A stretch of 64,000 nucleotides of DNA from Seiridium cupressi. Lineage: Eukaryota; Ascomycota; Sordariomycetes; Amphisphaeriales; Sporocadaceae. Made by a program: the position numbers and the translations under genes. Location: the NCBI GenBank assembly GCA_036674765.1, contig JARVKI010000044.1, forward strand, positions 282,053-346,052, given 5' to 3'. The notes beneath the pieces were generated by a model. The model was not told the origin of the DNA, did not search any database, and saw only the letters and a list, made by a program, of their open reading frames with translations. Shown here piece after piece: positions 24,634-33,790 of the stretch (positions within the stretch are counted from its first letter, which is position 1; each line of letters opens with the position of its first letter).

Positions 24634-25551
24634 TCATGGTAGGCATCCGGCCTGTAGAAGTGCCAAGGTTTCAGAGAATGCCTTGGCCAATTGCACACCG
24701 CCACCCCAAATACTGTTATGCGCTCCTTGAAGTGTCACGATCTTGGCTTCCGTCTTCGCAACGTCCTTGATCACAGTGTACATCGTGTCCACCTGGTCCC
24801 AAGGCACCAGGCCGTCATCGTGGCTATGGGCCAGTACAACCGCGTCCAGTTTCAGCTGGGCATACAGTGAGGATGGGTACTCGGCTGGACTAGCTGATCC
24901 CAGTAGTGCCGGATCTTTGATACCATTGAGAGTGAGATTTGTATACTCAGGATTGGTTTGCAAGATCTGGGGGAAGTCGTAGATCCCGCTGACACCAAGG
25001 ACAGCAGCAGGCTTCGGAATGGTCGTGTCGTTCAAGGCCCTGAGCGCCGCGAGAAAGGCCATTTGAGCACCGACGGAGTGGCCGGAAATCACGTAGCGTC
25101 CATCAATGGGATCGTGCTGGTTCAGGTCGCGCAGCCCCGCTACGACATCGTTCAAATGATCGGGCCAGCTGACGTTCTGAATCTCATTTGGCGGAGTGGT
25201 GGCGGGATCCTGGACGCCTGGAAACGCAGAAAGCCGGTAATTGATCGAGGCAAATCCCGCTATCTCATCAATGGTGTGCGTGAGGTTCGTGGTGTTGCGA
25301 CTCTCGAGCACCTCTATGGCCGGTTGGATGGATGTAGAGTTCACGGTCAAATCCCGAAAGTAACCTCCGTGGATGTAAACCACCCAGTGTTTTTCCGCTC
25401 GAAGCTCGGTGTGATGTCCATGTCCGTCAGGAATGTAGACGTCGTAACTCTGAAGGACATTTGAACCGTATGAGTAATGCTCAGTTTGGCCTGATTTCGC
25501 CATCCCCGCCAAGAAAGAGAATGTCGTTATGAGGGTAGTTGCCCCACGCAT
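24634..25551 (-). CDS. Alpha/beta hydrolase, kynurenine-formamidase-like
   Basis: A 305-residue intronless hydrolase. The oxyanion motif HGGYF (about residue 62), the nucleophile elbow SGHSVGAQ (Ser about 159), the acid in HSHDDGL (about 244) and the His in GAHNSIWG (about 275) make a complete catalytic set. HGGxW-type motif plus overall layout fit fungal kynurenine formamidases (Bna7), which hydrolyse N-formylkynurenine in tryptophan breakdown, although many secondary-metabolite esterases look alike. The N-terminus (MRGATTLITTFSFLAGMA) is mildly hydrophobic and could be a weak signal peptide; several NxS/T sites (NST, NTT, NLT) would fit a secreted enzyme. So a secreted esterase is the main alternative. 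Confidence 0.75.
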   Translation of the reverse strand: MRGATTLITTFSFLAGMAKSGQTEHYSYGSNVLQSYDVYIPDGHGHHTELRAEKHWVVYIHGGYFRDLTVNSTSIQPAIEVLESRNTTNLTHTIDEIAGFASINYRLSAFPGVQDPATTPPNEIQNVSWPDHLNDVVAGLRDLNQHDPIDGRYVISGHSVGAQMAFLAALRALNDTTIPKPAAVLGVSGIYDFPQILQTNPEYTNLTLNGIKDPALLGSASPAEYPSSLYAQLKLDAVVLAHSHDDGLVPWDQVDTMYTVIKDVAKTEAKIVTLQGAHNSIWGGGVQLAKAFSETLALLQAGCLP

Positions 25552-25757
25552 TTTTCGGACGCGACTGGCGGTGATATTCGAAGCTACAATATAGTCTGCA
25601 ACTTCCTACAATTATAGTTCCATCCCAGACAAGGTAATTGCTAACAAAAGGGAACTGTGACGGCATGGCTCTGCAACAACTGAAAGCTGTTGGCAGAAAG
25701 CACAGAGATTGGTTGAAATAAATGGGTCTGCGGAAGCTGCCCCACCAGGAGTAGATA

Positions 25758-26728
25758 ATGAGCTCCCAGCTCTGGAGGACCTGGAGCTGGAGGGCAGCTT
25801 TAGATTCTTTCTTCATGCAGCTCGGGCAGCTCAGGCAGCTCAGACACCGGCGACCACCTTATGGCATCAGCAATGCCGCGCAAGCCGGCAACAAGACTAC
25901 GAAAAATCGTTTCACCCGAGCATCAGGACGACACTCTACGAACAGCCGAGATGGTACCCTATATGGAAAAGCCTCCACGCCGATCAAGACCGTGACAGGA
26001 ACCAGCAGAACCAACCACGGCCACAACGTAAGTTTATCTCTAATATAACCTCAAATAAGGATTCGTACATCTCCCGCTAATATTATAACAGACCCACCAC
26101 CTCAACCACTCTGCCGGCAACGGCCATCCCCTCCGGCTCCCCCTCCCCACCACCACCCACGTCAACGTGGTGTCGATGGGCGGAGTGCCGGTCATTGTTG
26201 TCATTCTCGGAATGGCGATGATCTTTGCGTGCGCCTCCGGGTGCATTCGTCCGTGGGTTGGCCGGTACGTACCTCTTTAGGACCCCTAAGATCTTTCCAT
26301 AAAGAGGAATCACTAACCCTAAAATCGATATAGGCTACTTCTATACAGCCGTTGGTTTCGCTGGGTGTGTCGCCGCCTGTGGTGGGCAAGGCTGGTAGAT
26401 GAAGACAAGGTTAGTCTGATTTTATTATAATTTATGAGTATAAAACAACATAAAATACCCTTTTCTTTTCCTCTCCTCTCCTTTTCTCTCCTTTCCTTTT
26501 TTTTTTTTTAATTATATTTTATTACAAAGTTATTCGATCAATTAGCAAGAACTAATTTTTTTTTTTTTTTAGCTCGACAAGGTTGAGGAGCTCGAGAAGC
26601 TCCGTGCTGCCCGCCGCGCCGCCGAGGCCGCCAGAAAGAAGAGGGAGAGGGAGGGAGGAGCAGGCCGCAGCCCAGAACCCGGAGCAAAAGCAATTTCCAG
26701 AATTCCATGGATCATTCGTCAATATTGA
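25758..26728 (+). CDS. Small single-pass membrane protein with Trp/Arg-rich juxtamembrane motif (copy 1)
   Basis: I recognise no named family. The model has exons 25758..26027, 26092..26264, 26334..26409 and 26573..26728, all in phase, giving 224 residues. The order is: polar, basic N-terminal region (1-120); one hydrophobic segment (MGGVPVIVVILGMAMIFAC); then GRLLLYSRWFRWVCRRLWWA, a helix rich in Trp and Arg; then a charged helix LDKVEELEKLRAARRAAEAA. The same order and motif recur in the gene at 40040..41508, and both have a phase-0 intron just before LD. The last intron (163 bases) is full of T and C/T runs. The end may be shifted: in the other copy KRKEEERAAAQ follows, while here a +1 change would read REEQAAAQ and stay open to 26798. 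Function unknown. Confidence 0.6.
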
Positions 26729-27190
26729 AGTGATCAGGGTTTTATTACGGAAGCCTATCGTTCAAATATATGAGAGGTATTCGGGGCAGGGTCGCTAGAA
26801 ATATCGCGACCGTGGGGCAACTAGTAGATTGGCTAGCTGCCGGCAGAGGTGAGAAACTTTGCTTGACGGCATAGTTTGCAGGGTATATGCCACATATCTC
26901 TGCCTTGGTATTAATTGTGCATACTTGAAATCATATCTGAGTAGGGAAATTCATTCATATGCGTAGTGAGCAGCTGGTCATACTGGGACTGACTACGCGA
27001 TCTTCAGCCAGTTATACATATATGAGTTCCAGATTTAGCATTCAGATTCAATATACAGCGGCACTATCCTAACAGAACAACAACCAGAGCACGCCTATCC
27101 TCAGCGAAACACACCAATGACACTAGAGTCATCTAGGCAATACAGAAGTTGGAAACCACTCAACCTCCAAGAAAGGTTTTGCACAACGCG
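26729..27190. other. Intergenic between convergent genes
   Basis: Between the small membrane protein and Fat1-like genes. If copy 1 has a frameshift, its original reading frame continues to 26798. Nothing else seen. Confidence 0.5.
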
Positions 27191-29331
27191 TTACAGCCTT
27201 ACAGCACCGCCCTTGAGTTCCTGGAGGTCTTTACTCCGGAATGGAACATATTCGTTTGTACCGGGAGCCAGCCAATAGAGTGCATCCGCGGCCTCGCCCT
27301 TCTCCTTTGCACCCTTTTCAATAACATCTTTGTTGATGCCTTCCGACCTGAGTCGTGCTTTCTGCATTTTCATCGTGCCAGTGTATTCCAGCTCGCGGCA
27401 AACTCTCACAAAAATTGGTACAGCATACCGTGGCAAACAAGCTAAACAGTGCTCGGCCAAGCCTTTGAGATCCAAGTTGGATCCCTTTGTGGCTGCATCT
27501 CGAGGCACTATAGCCGCACAGCCAGCTCGGCCGTCAGTATTCGGCACTAGGACTCCGTACACGTTGGTCGCGGCGACCTGAGGGAATTCGCCAATGACAT
27601 CGCTGACCTCATTGGTCGAAACGTTTTCCGACTTCCACCTATACGTGTCTCCGAGGCGGTCGATGAAATACAGTCTCCCATCAGAATCCAGGCGCATCAC
27701 ATCGCCAGATCGGAACCACAAGTCCCCCTTCCTGAATACATCCGCCACCCGGCGTTTCACCGAGGCAGCGTGATTGTTGAAGTAGGTTGGGACCCCAAGG
27801 TCGGGGTTTCGGACGTCGAGTTGGTGGATCATCTCGCCCGGCTCTCCCGTTTTGGCTTCAATCGCCAGTCCATCCTTACCACGGAGGACTTCCTGGGTGT
27901 CGGGATCAATCAGGATGCGTCTCTCGCCGGATGAATTCCACCAGTGCCAAAGTTTCCCGCGCACGGCAATGGCATTACGCGAGAAATCGCCCCGATTTGC
28001 GTTTGTCATGAAGCCCATAGAGTCTGTCCCTGCGTAGAGCTCGTTGATACACTCGATGCCGAATCTCTCACGGAAGGCCTCCCAGACGTCTGCTCTCATT
28101 CCATTGCCCCATGCCATTCTGACCTTGTGTCCCTTGTCTAGTTTCGAAGGCGGGGCGTTCAAGAGATACCGGCAAAGCTCTCCAACGTATTGAATATGGG
28201 TGGCCTGGGAGCCATGGACTTCTGGCCAGAAATTCTTGTGCGAGAACTTGCGGGATAGAACGACGGTAGCTCCGACACTAATGCAGGGAACAACACAGAG
28301 ACCATGACCAGCACCATGAAACATTGGAAGGCAAGTGTACATCCTGTCGCCGGGCTTCAGACCGATGTCGTTGGGTACTCCGCGAGCTGTAAACCCAATT
28401 TCGCGTGCACGAGTCAGGATTGTACCTTTAGGCAGCCCCGTCGTACCCGAAGCTGAGTTGATTGGGATAGTTAGCTGGGAATCTCGCAGGCTCACTGAAA
28501 GGTGCTGCTATCTACTGTCTTGCTCAATGTCCGACCAATTCCATCTTGGATGGAAGGACATAGACCGATACCCTCATCTTTTGGTATCAAAGGTAAAATA
28601 CACGTTGGCACTTACTATAGATTAGACATGAGGTATCTAGGGGGTTAATGTTTTTCCGACGTTCTGCGGGCAAGGGTGCAAAGTCCTTGAGCAACTGGAA
28701 AGACTGGGGCGAATAGTACATGGTGCTAATCCCAGACTCGGTGAGATCCGTTTCAATGGGAGAGACAAGATCGTGCAGGTTGGTATCGGCGAGTAGATAC
28801 GTTGGCTTCCCAAGCTCAACGGAATGCTTTAAAGACAAAGCGGTCAGGTTGCAGTTGATAAAAGCGATTGCAGCCCCGATACCCTCGAGCGCGAGCCATA
28901 GCATCAGCCACTCTGGCGAGTTTCCTCCATCGAGAGCAACCATCTCGCCCTTTTGGATGCCAAGGTCGTTCATCAACCAGTTGCCGATCGGTTGAGCAGC
29001 GTTGAAAAACTCGGTATAGGTCCATTGTCGTCCCTCGAAAACGAGGAATATGTAGTCGCCCTCGGGCGTACCCACGCGGTCCTCGAAGCAGCTATAAACA
29101 AGCAACTTATCCTGTGCAGCCCTCTCGCCTATGTATTTCATCATCGAGTCCATTGTGGCTTTCCTGCTCCCCCGACGAGCGTCATGTCGAATATGAAATT
29201 TCGCGTCAAGATAACCGGCGACGGCGGCCGCGCCCACAGCTGATCCTGCTATTGCCACTGCGAAGGACGTCAGTATTCAGTGCTAGACGGTCCCTAATGG
29301 GTCCATGGTGTAAGTGGAACTGACACGCCAT
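27191..29331 (-). CDS. fat1: Fat1-type fatty acid transporter / very-long-chain acyl-CoA synthetase
   Basis: A 636-residue AMP-forming enzyme that couples fatty acid uptake to acyl-CoA formation. Exons: 29331..29325 (only seven bases, ATGGCGT), 29257..28616 and 28452..27191. Joined, the start reads MALAIAGSAVGAAAVAGYLDAK, a short membrane anchor typical of Fat1/FATP. The AMP-binding P-loop YTSGTTGLPKG is formed across the second intron. Other motifs are the acyl-CoA/FATP signature YIFLVFEGRQWTYTEFF near the N-terminus, ELYAGTDSMG and YFIDRLGDTYRWKSENVST, the FATP/VLACS motif. The C-terminus ends in VRL, a possible weak PTS1-like signal. It is divergent from the SDR gene. Confidence 0.92.
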
Positions 29332-30051
29332 GCTGAGCACAGGTTTGAGAAACTCTCAATCAACAGTGTACCGATTCTGAATCTCGAAGATCTTGCTTGA
29401 CACTTCTTTTCATTTGAGAATCCAGGCGGCTTTTGCTTCTCGAGCGCGGCCGAGGTCCCCTAGATATTGTGCATGCCCCGCAGAGATGCCGGGGGTAAAG
29501 CAATGCCGCCAGGTGCGGAGTAGGACTCATCGTATCACAACAATGGCTACTTGTCAGGACCCCTTGCCGTTGCATCGAAGCGCCCAGGCACAGCGGTCTC
29601 ACTGGACTACCCAAAAAAATGCATTGTCGTTGCTGATCACCTCGTTGCGAGGGTTGTTTGGCACGTTTCTGATAGGTCAGCATCCGCCTTTGGCCCGGTA
29701 AGCCGTCTGCTTCAATCTATATCCATATTGCGGAACGGGCACGGTGAACGTGATAACACGCTTGCTTCTCTTCTGTTTTTTCTTGGGAGAGGAGAGGACA
29801 TGAGATTCAAGCATTAGTGGTGTTTTTGGAGCAAGGTAAGGTTTGAGCAGAGTTGCAATGGCACTACAATTGTCAGCATCAGGTATGGTATGGCTTCGGG
29901 TCCATTGCCATTGGTTGACGTCACTCGACTTCAATGGCGGCCTTAGAAAATTAAGTCCGAACATCGTTGACAGCCATGGACGCTCAGGGCAATAACCCAT
30001 CGAGGAACTTGGGATCCAACGCAATCACAATTTCGCCAATTACAAACTGAG
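29332..30051. other. Shared upstream region of fat1 and the SDR gene
   Basis: A 720-base region between divergent genes, so a shared or back-to-back promoter. No coding signal seen. Confidence 0.5.
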
Positions 30052-30852
30052 ATGTCCAAGATATTCATAACGGGATCGTCAGACGGGCTGGGGCTCCTGT
30101 CCGCGCAGGCGTTGGCGAGCCGCGGGCACCACGTCTACTTGCACGCCCGCAATACCAAGAGAGCTGAGGATGCGCGTCGCAGTTGTCCCGAAGCGGCCGA
30201 CTGCTTGATCGCCGATCTCTCTTCGACCTCAGAAACAAAGTCGCTGGCGTCGCAACTGAATGAAAAGGGCCCTTGGGATGCGATCATCCACAATGCCGGT
30301 ATCATGCGTGGCGGAGGCACAGGCGCCCTTTTCAGCGTGAACACCATGTCGCCGTACCTCCTTACATCCTTAGTGGATCCGCCTCCTAAGAGATATGTAT
30401 TTTTGAGCAGGTTAGTCTACTAGCTGTTTACAAGCATCCGAGTAACTCAAAGGAGCTCGATTACTGACGTATTTTCTAGTTCGATGCATCAAAGCGGTGA
30501 CGCGTCGTTGAGGAACATCGAGCAATGTGGCTACAGTGACAGCAAGCTCCACAACGTAATGCTCGCATTTTGGTTTGCGCGCCGTTTCGGCGGTCGAGTA
30601 GCGAGCAACTCTATGGATCCTGGATGGGTGGCCACGAAAATGGGCGGTTCAGGTGCCCCCGACGACATCGGTGCTGCCGTCGATACGTATGTGATGCTAG
30701 CTGAAGGAAAGGGAACAGCGGAGGGCAAGACGGCCAAGCACTGGTATCAGAAGTGCGAGAAGAGTTCCAAGTCCGCCGCCGCCGATGAGCAAAAACAGAA
30801 CCAACTTATTGGGCTGTTGCAAGACTTATCTGGAGTGAAGCCGCCTGAGTAG
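30052..30852 (+). CDS. Classical short-chain dehydrogenase/reductase
   Basis: A 243-residue NAD(P)-dependent oxidoreductase. Exons are 30052..30410 and 30480..30852 (intron GTTAGT ... TTCTAG), joined in phase as FLSSSMHQSGD. The cofactor motif TGSSDGLG, the HNAGIM motif, the catalytic Ser in LSSSMHQ and the Tyr/Lys pair in YSDSK (about residues 138 and 142) are all present, so it should be active. HARNTKRAED after the second strand suggests NADP. It lies back to back with the Fat1-like gene; a link through lipid metabolism is possible but not shown. The substrate is unknown. Confidence 0.9.
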
Positions 30853-31799
30853 CAGCGCATCGTATAGGATGCGAATTGGAACGTAAAATAGAGAACTCCG
30901 TTATACCAAGGATTCAACTGCTGGCCGTCCAGACACCGTGTACTGGGTGGCCGTTGTATTACCAACAGGTAGCTCTATAGAAATCGTATAGATCCATATA
31001 AGGCAAGACTCAAATACGAAATGTTGCTGACTGGTCCCAGCATAGTCACATTACCACGCTAATGGATATTTAATGGCTGCATTTATTTTTGGGTGAGTCA
31101 CCAACCAATCGTTCATAAAACTCCCCAACTCAGGAAATACTGGGACGATATCAAGTTCGCTTGAATATTCGGGCCGATGCATCTATGCGATCAGCTTTTA
31201 CAACATGGTACCGGACAACCAAGCGCAGGTGCGGACTGCTTACGTGGGCACGATACACAATTCTCCCGATGGCAACTTTTGGGATTTCCTCTACTCCAAT
31301 GTTCATCAATGGGAAAAGAGACATCGCTATGTTTTCGGCGCAGATACAATCACAGATGAAACAGTTCTGGGCTTCATGCTTGCACGAACCAGTCCGGACT
31401 CGAAAGCAAGGAAATATAAAAGCAAGTGATTATGGAAAAACCATGCCAAGATACTGGAAGGACTTTGCCCATAGCGACATTCTAAGAACAATATTGACTC
31501 CTCATAGTTCCATCCAAGCTCCATCGCCATGCAAATACAAAGGTAATCTTTTTCCTGGATGCCGCTTCGCTGTTGTAGCTTCCGTGGAGGAATCCACGAA
31601 TTTCGATATTCTCCACCGGCTAAATTCCATACCATATTCTTGAACAAATAGGAAATTGCCGTACAAGGCTCTTCATACAATGAACATAGTCGAGCTTATC
31701 TTCCTTTCTAGGAAGCTCTTTCGATGCTAGCCTTCTGGGTGGTTGGCTGGCTAGATGTCTTCTGTTCTAGCTTTGGAGTCAACCATCACTGGTCTTACA
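30853..31799. other. Intergenic with a possible small gene remnant
   Basis: Downstream of the SDR gene and downstream of the acyltransferase-like gene. The only protein-like stretch is listed separately (31134..31429). Confidence 0.5.
31134..31429 (+). pseudogene. Possible gene fragment, unknown
   Basis: An open stretch of about 98 codons follows an acceptor-like CTCAG at 31129..31133 and ends at a TGA (31427..31429). Its translation looks protein-like (for example ISFYNMVPDNQAQVRTAYVG and NFWDFLYSNVHQWEKRHRY). The only nearby upstream mini-exon with a donor (31073..31092) does not join it in phase. The first in-frame ATG is at 31205, which would give 74 residues. I do not recognise it; it may be a remnant or a small gene with an exon I cannot place. 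Confidence 0.25.
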
Positions 31800-32720
31800 C
31801 TATAACCGGGCTTGGACGACAGGCCCACGAGAAGCCTTCTTGGCAGGTGTTGATCCACCGGGCCATACAGAATGATCGAACATGATGCGATGATCGACGT
31901 CGTGTCCGTGAATGAACCGGTTCGCAAAGTATTGCACGATCGGTTTCGTCCTTTCGTCAGCATTGCGCATCTTCGCTTCGACGGTGGGGAAGAAGTCCAG
32001 CGAGACACCACAGACAGGCTGTATGCAGTCGGACCCTTCGTAGGCAAACGGTTTCAAACCCGCCAAAGGATAAAACGCAAAACCCATCATTTTGAAGGTC
32101 CGGTACAGGAATTTGTCGACAAGCGCGATGTAATGCGTCATGCCCTCGTAGTGACCCCTGAGATGTGCGCCCCGGTATAGCATGGCGACGATGTGGTGCT
32201 CGTCGCGATTGCGGTGCTGGTCCGGGATGGCCAATGTGCCAATGTCCCATACGGTGTCGAGGCTCTCGATCCCGTACGCCTTCTTGAATGTTTCTACCGA
32301 GATGCCGGCGTACGCTCCCGCATCGCGGAGCGTCAGCAAGCCCGCCGGCGAATTCTTGATGTTCCGCATGGTGCCGACAGGCCGGCAGATGCTCCGGTCC
32401 AAGACCAGGAAGAAGTCACTCGCGGCCTCGTAGTCGCCGTAGACCCGCCGCATATCGGCATCGGTGTTGCCGAAGCGCTCCTCAAACACCTGGCGCTCGA
32501 TATGCCGGCCAAGATTCGACAATTCACCGCTCCCCTCTAGCCGGTAGAGCACTAGCGCATCGGGTACCTTGGGGGGCTGCTCGGCGAGCAGCCGGGCAGA
32601 GAGTGCATCGAGCTCCGCGTCAGTGAGTGTATACTTGACGCTGAAACTCACGGCGTTCAGCTCGGCGACACCCTTGGCGGGTGGGTTCGAGTTGGCATGC
32701 GTTCCTGCCGGTAGCGTCAT
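31800..32720 (-). CDS. Acyl-CoA N-acyltransferase-like protein (autoinducer-synthase-like), possible bacterial origin
   Basis: A 306-residue intronless protein. The middle and C-terminal parts have the layout of the N-acyltransferase superfamily branch that includes acyl-homoserine-lactone synthases and FeeM-type N-acyl amino acid synthases: SDFFLVLDRSICRPVGTMR, then VWDIGTLAIPDQHRN, then THYIALVDKFLYRTFKMMGF and a proline/glycine stretch ending DCIQPVCGVS. This is pattern recognition, not a match to a named family. The first half is GC-rich with strong use of C or G at third positions, unlike the AT-leaning flanks, and there is no intron. That fits acquisition from a bacterium, perhaps an actinobacterium (inference). 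The substrate is unknown; no signal peptide is present. Confidence 0.5.
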   Translation of the reverse strand: MTLPAGTHANSNPPAKGVAELNAVSFSVKYTLTDAELDALSARLLAEQPPKVPDALVLYRLEGSGELSNLGRHIERQVFEERFGNTDADMRRVYGDYEAASDFFLVLDRSICRPVGTMRNIKNSPAGLLTLRDAGAYAGISVETFKKAYGIESLDTVWDIGTLAIPDQHRNRDEHHIVAMLYRGAHLRGHYEGMTHYIALVDKFLYRTFKMMGFAFYPLAGLKPFAYEGSDCIQPVCGVSLDFFPTVEAKMRNADERTKPIVQYFANRFIHGHDVDHRIMFDHSVWPGGSTPAKKASRGPVVQARL

Positions 32721-33790
32721 GGTTTGTCAACGTCTCGGCTGTCTAGAGCGGAGGAGAACGAGTAGCAATAGGGGAGACAACGCGCCAGAGCGGCGAGGCG
32801 TTGGCATTAAAGAAGAAGCTACGTTGACTACTTCCTTGGCATTTAAATGACCAAGTATGAGAGGGCCCTCTTGTCCTTGATCTGTTCAGGGGTGTTATCA
32901 GCTATGAGACAAGGGGGGACTGCCTGTTGCCGTGAAGACCAGCCCGCTCCGCTCCTCGAGCGTCGAAATATCGAACTATTGATCAATATTCTTCCAACGA
33001 CGATGCGTGCCCCTGATTCCGGCATGAAGAGTCAGAGACGTGTCAACATTGGACAATCTTTGAGAACTTTCAACGCCGTTCTCGAGCACCATGGAGCGCT
33101 ACCATCAAGCCTGAAGTGAAATTCATGTAGTCATAACGAGCAACCAAGCATCCTGGCATCCCGCTCGCCAAGGATATACCAACAAAAATCCCGCCCTCGT
33201 CAGAACAGGTCATTGGCTATAGTGCTGCAGCCACAAAATGAGTTTGACCCCGGTCGTCTGCGGCTGAACATTTTAGATTCAGGAGAGATAGGAACCCATA
33301 ATAAGCGACGAACATGTCAGCATTAAAACCGTCCGCCCGGGTCAGCAATCGAGGAAGCGATCGATGTAGGGTTGCGAGTTGACGCCGCTATGCATGCATC
33401 TACCGATAGGATGTTTGCTGTGCCGTATCGGAGGACGTGAGGCGGAATCCTGAAGAGCTGAACTTCAGCCGCGCTGCACTGCCAAACTACAGCACATGCC
33501 CAGGTGTCCAAAACTGGGGGATCTCGGTTCCCCCGGGCGTGGTCAACGCTAACAAAATAATTTACGATACCCATGTCAGCGTGCCCCACGGCAATCCATA
33601 CATGTAGGTGCGTCGCGTCTTCGTGGGCCCAATAATCCTGATCAAGGGTCAGGTGTATCCTGTAGATATATTGTAGGATTGAAAGGTTCATTGATATTAT
33701 TCTTATACAAGCTCGTACAAACGCTATGTACACAAACTAAACGCCAGCCCACCCTTATGTCGCTATTCGTAACAGATCATGATGCTTGGT
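32721..33790. other. Intergenic: upstream of the acyltransferase-like gene
   Basis: About 1.07 kb between the acyltransferase-like gene and the 3' end of the Zn2Cys6 regulator. No gene seen on either strand. Confidence 0.5.
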
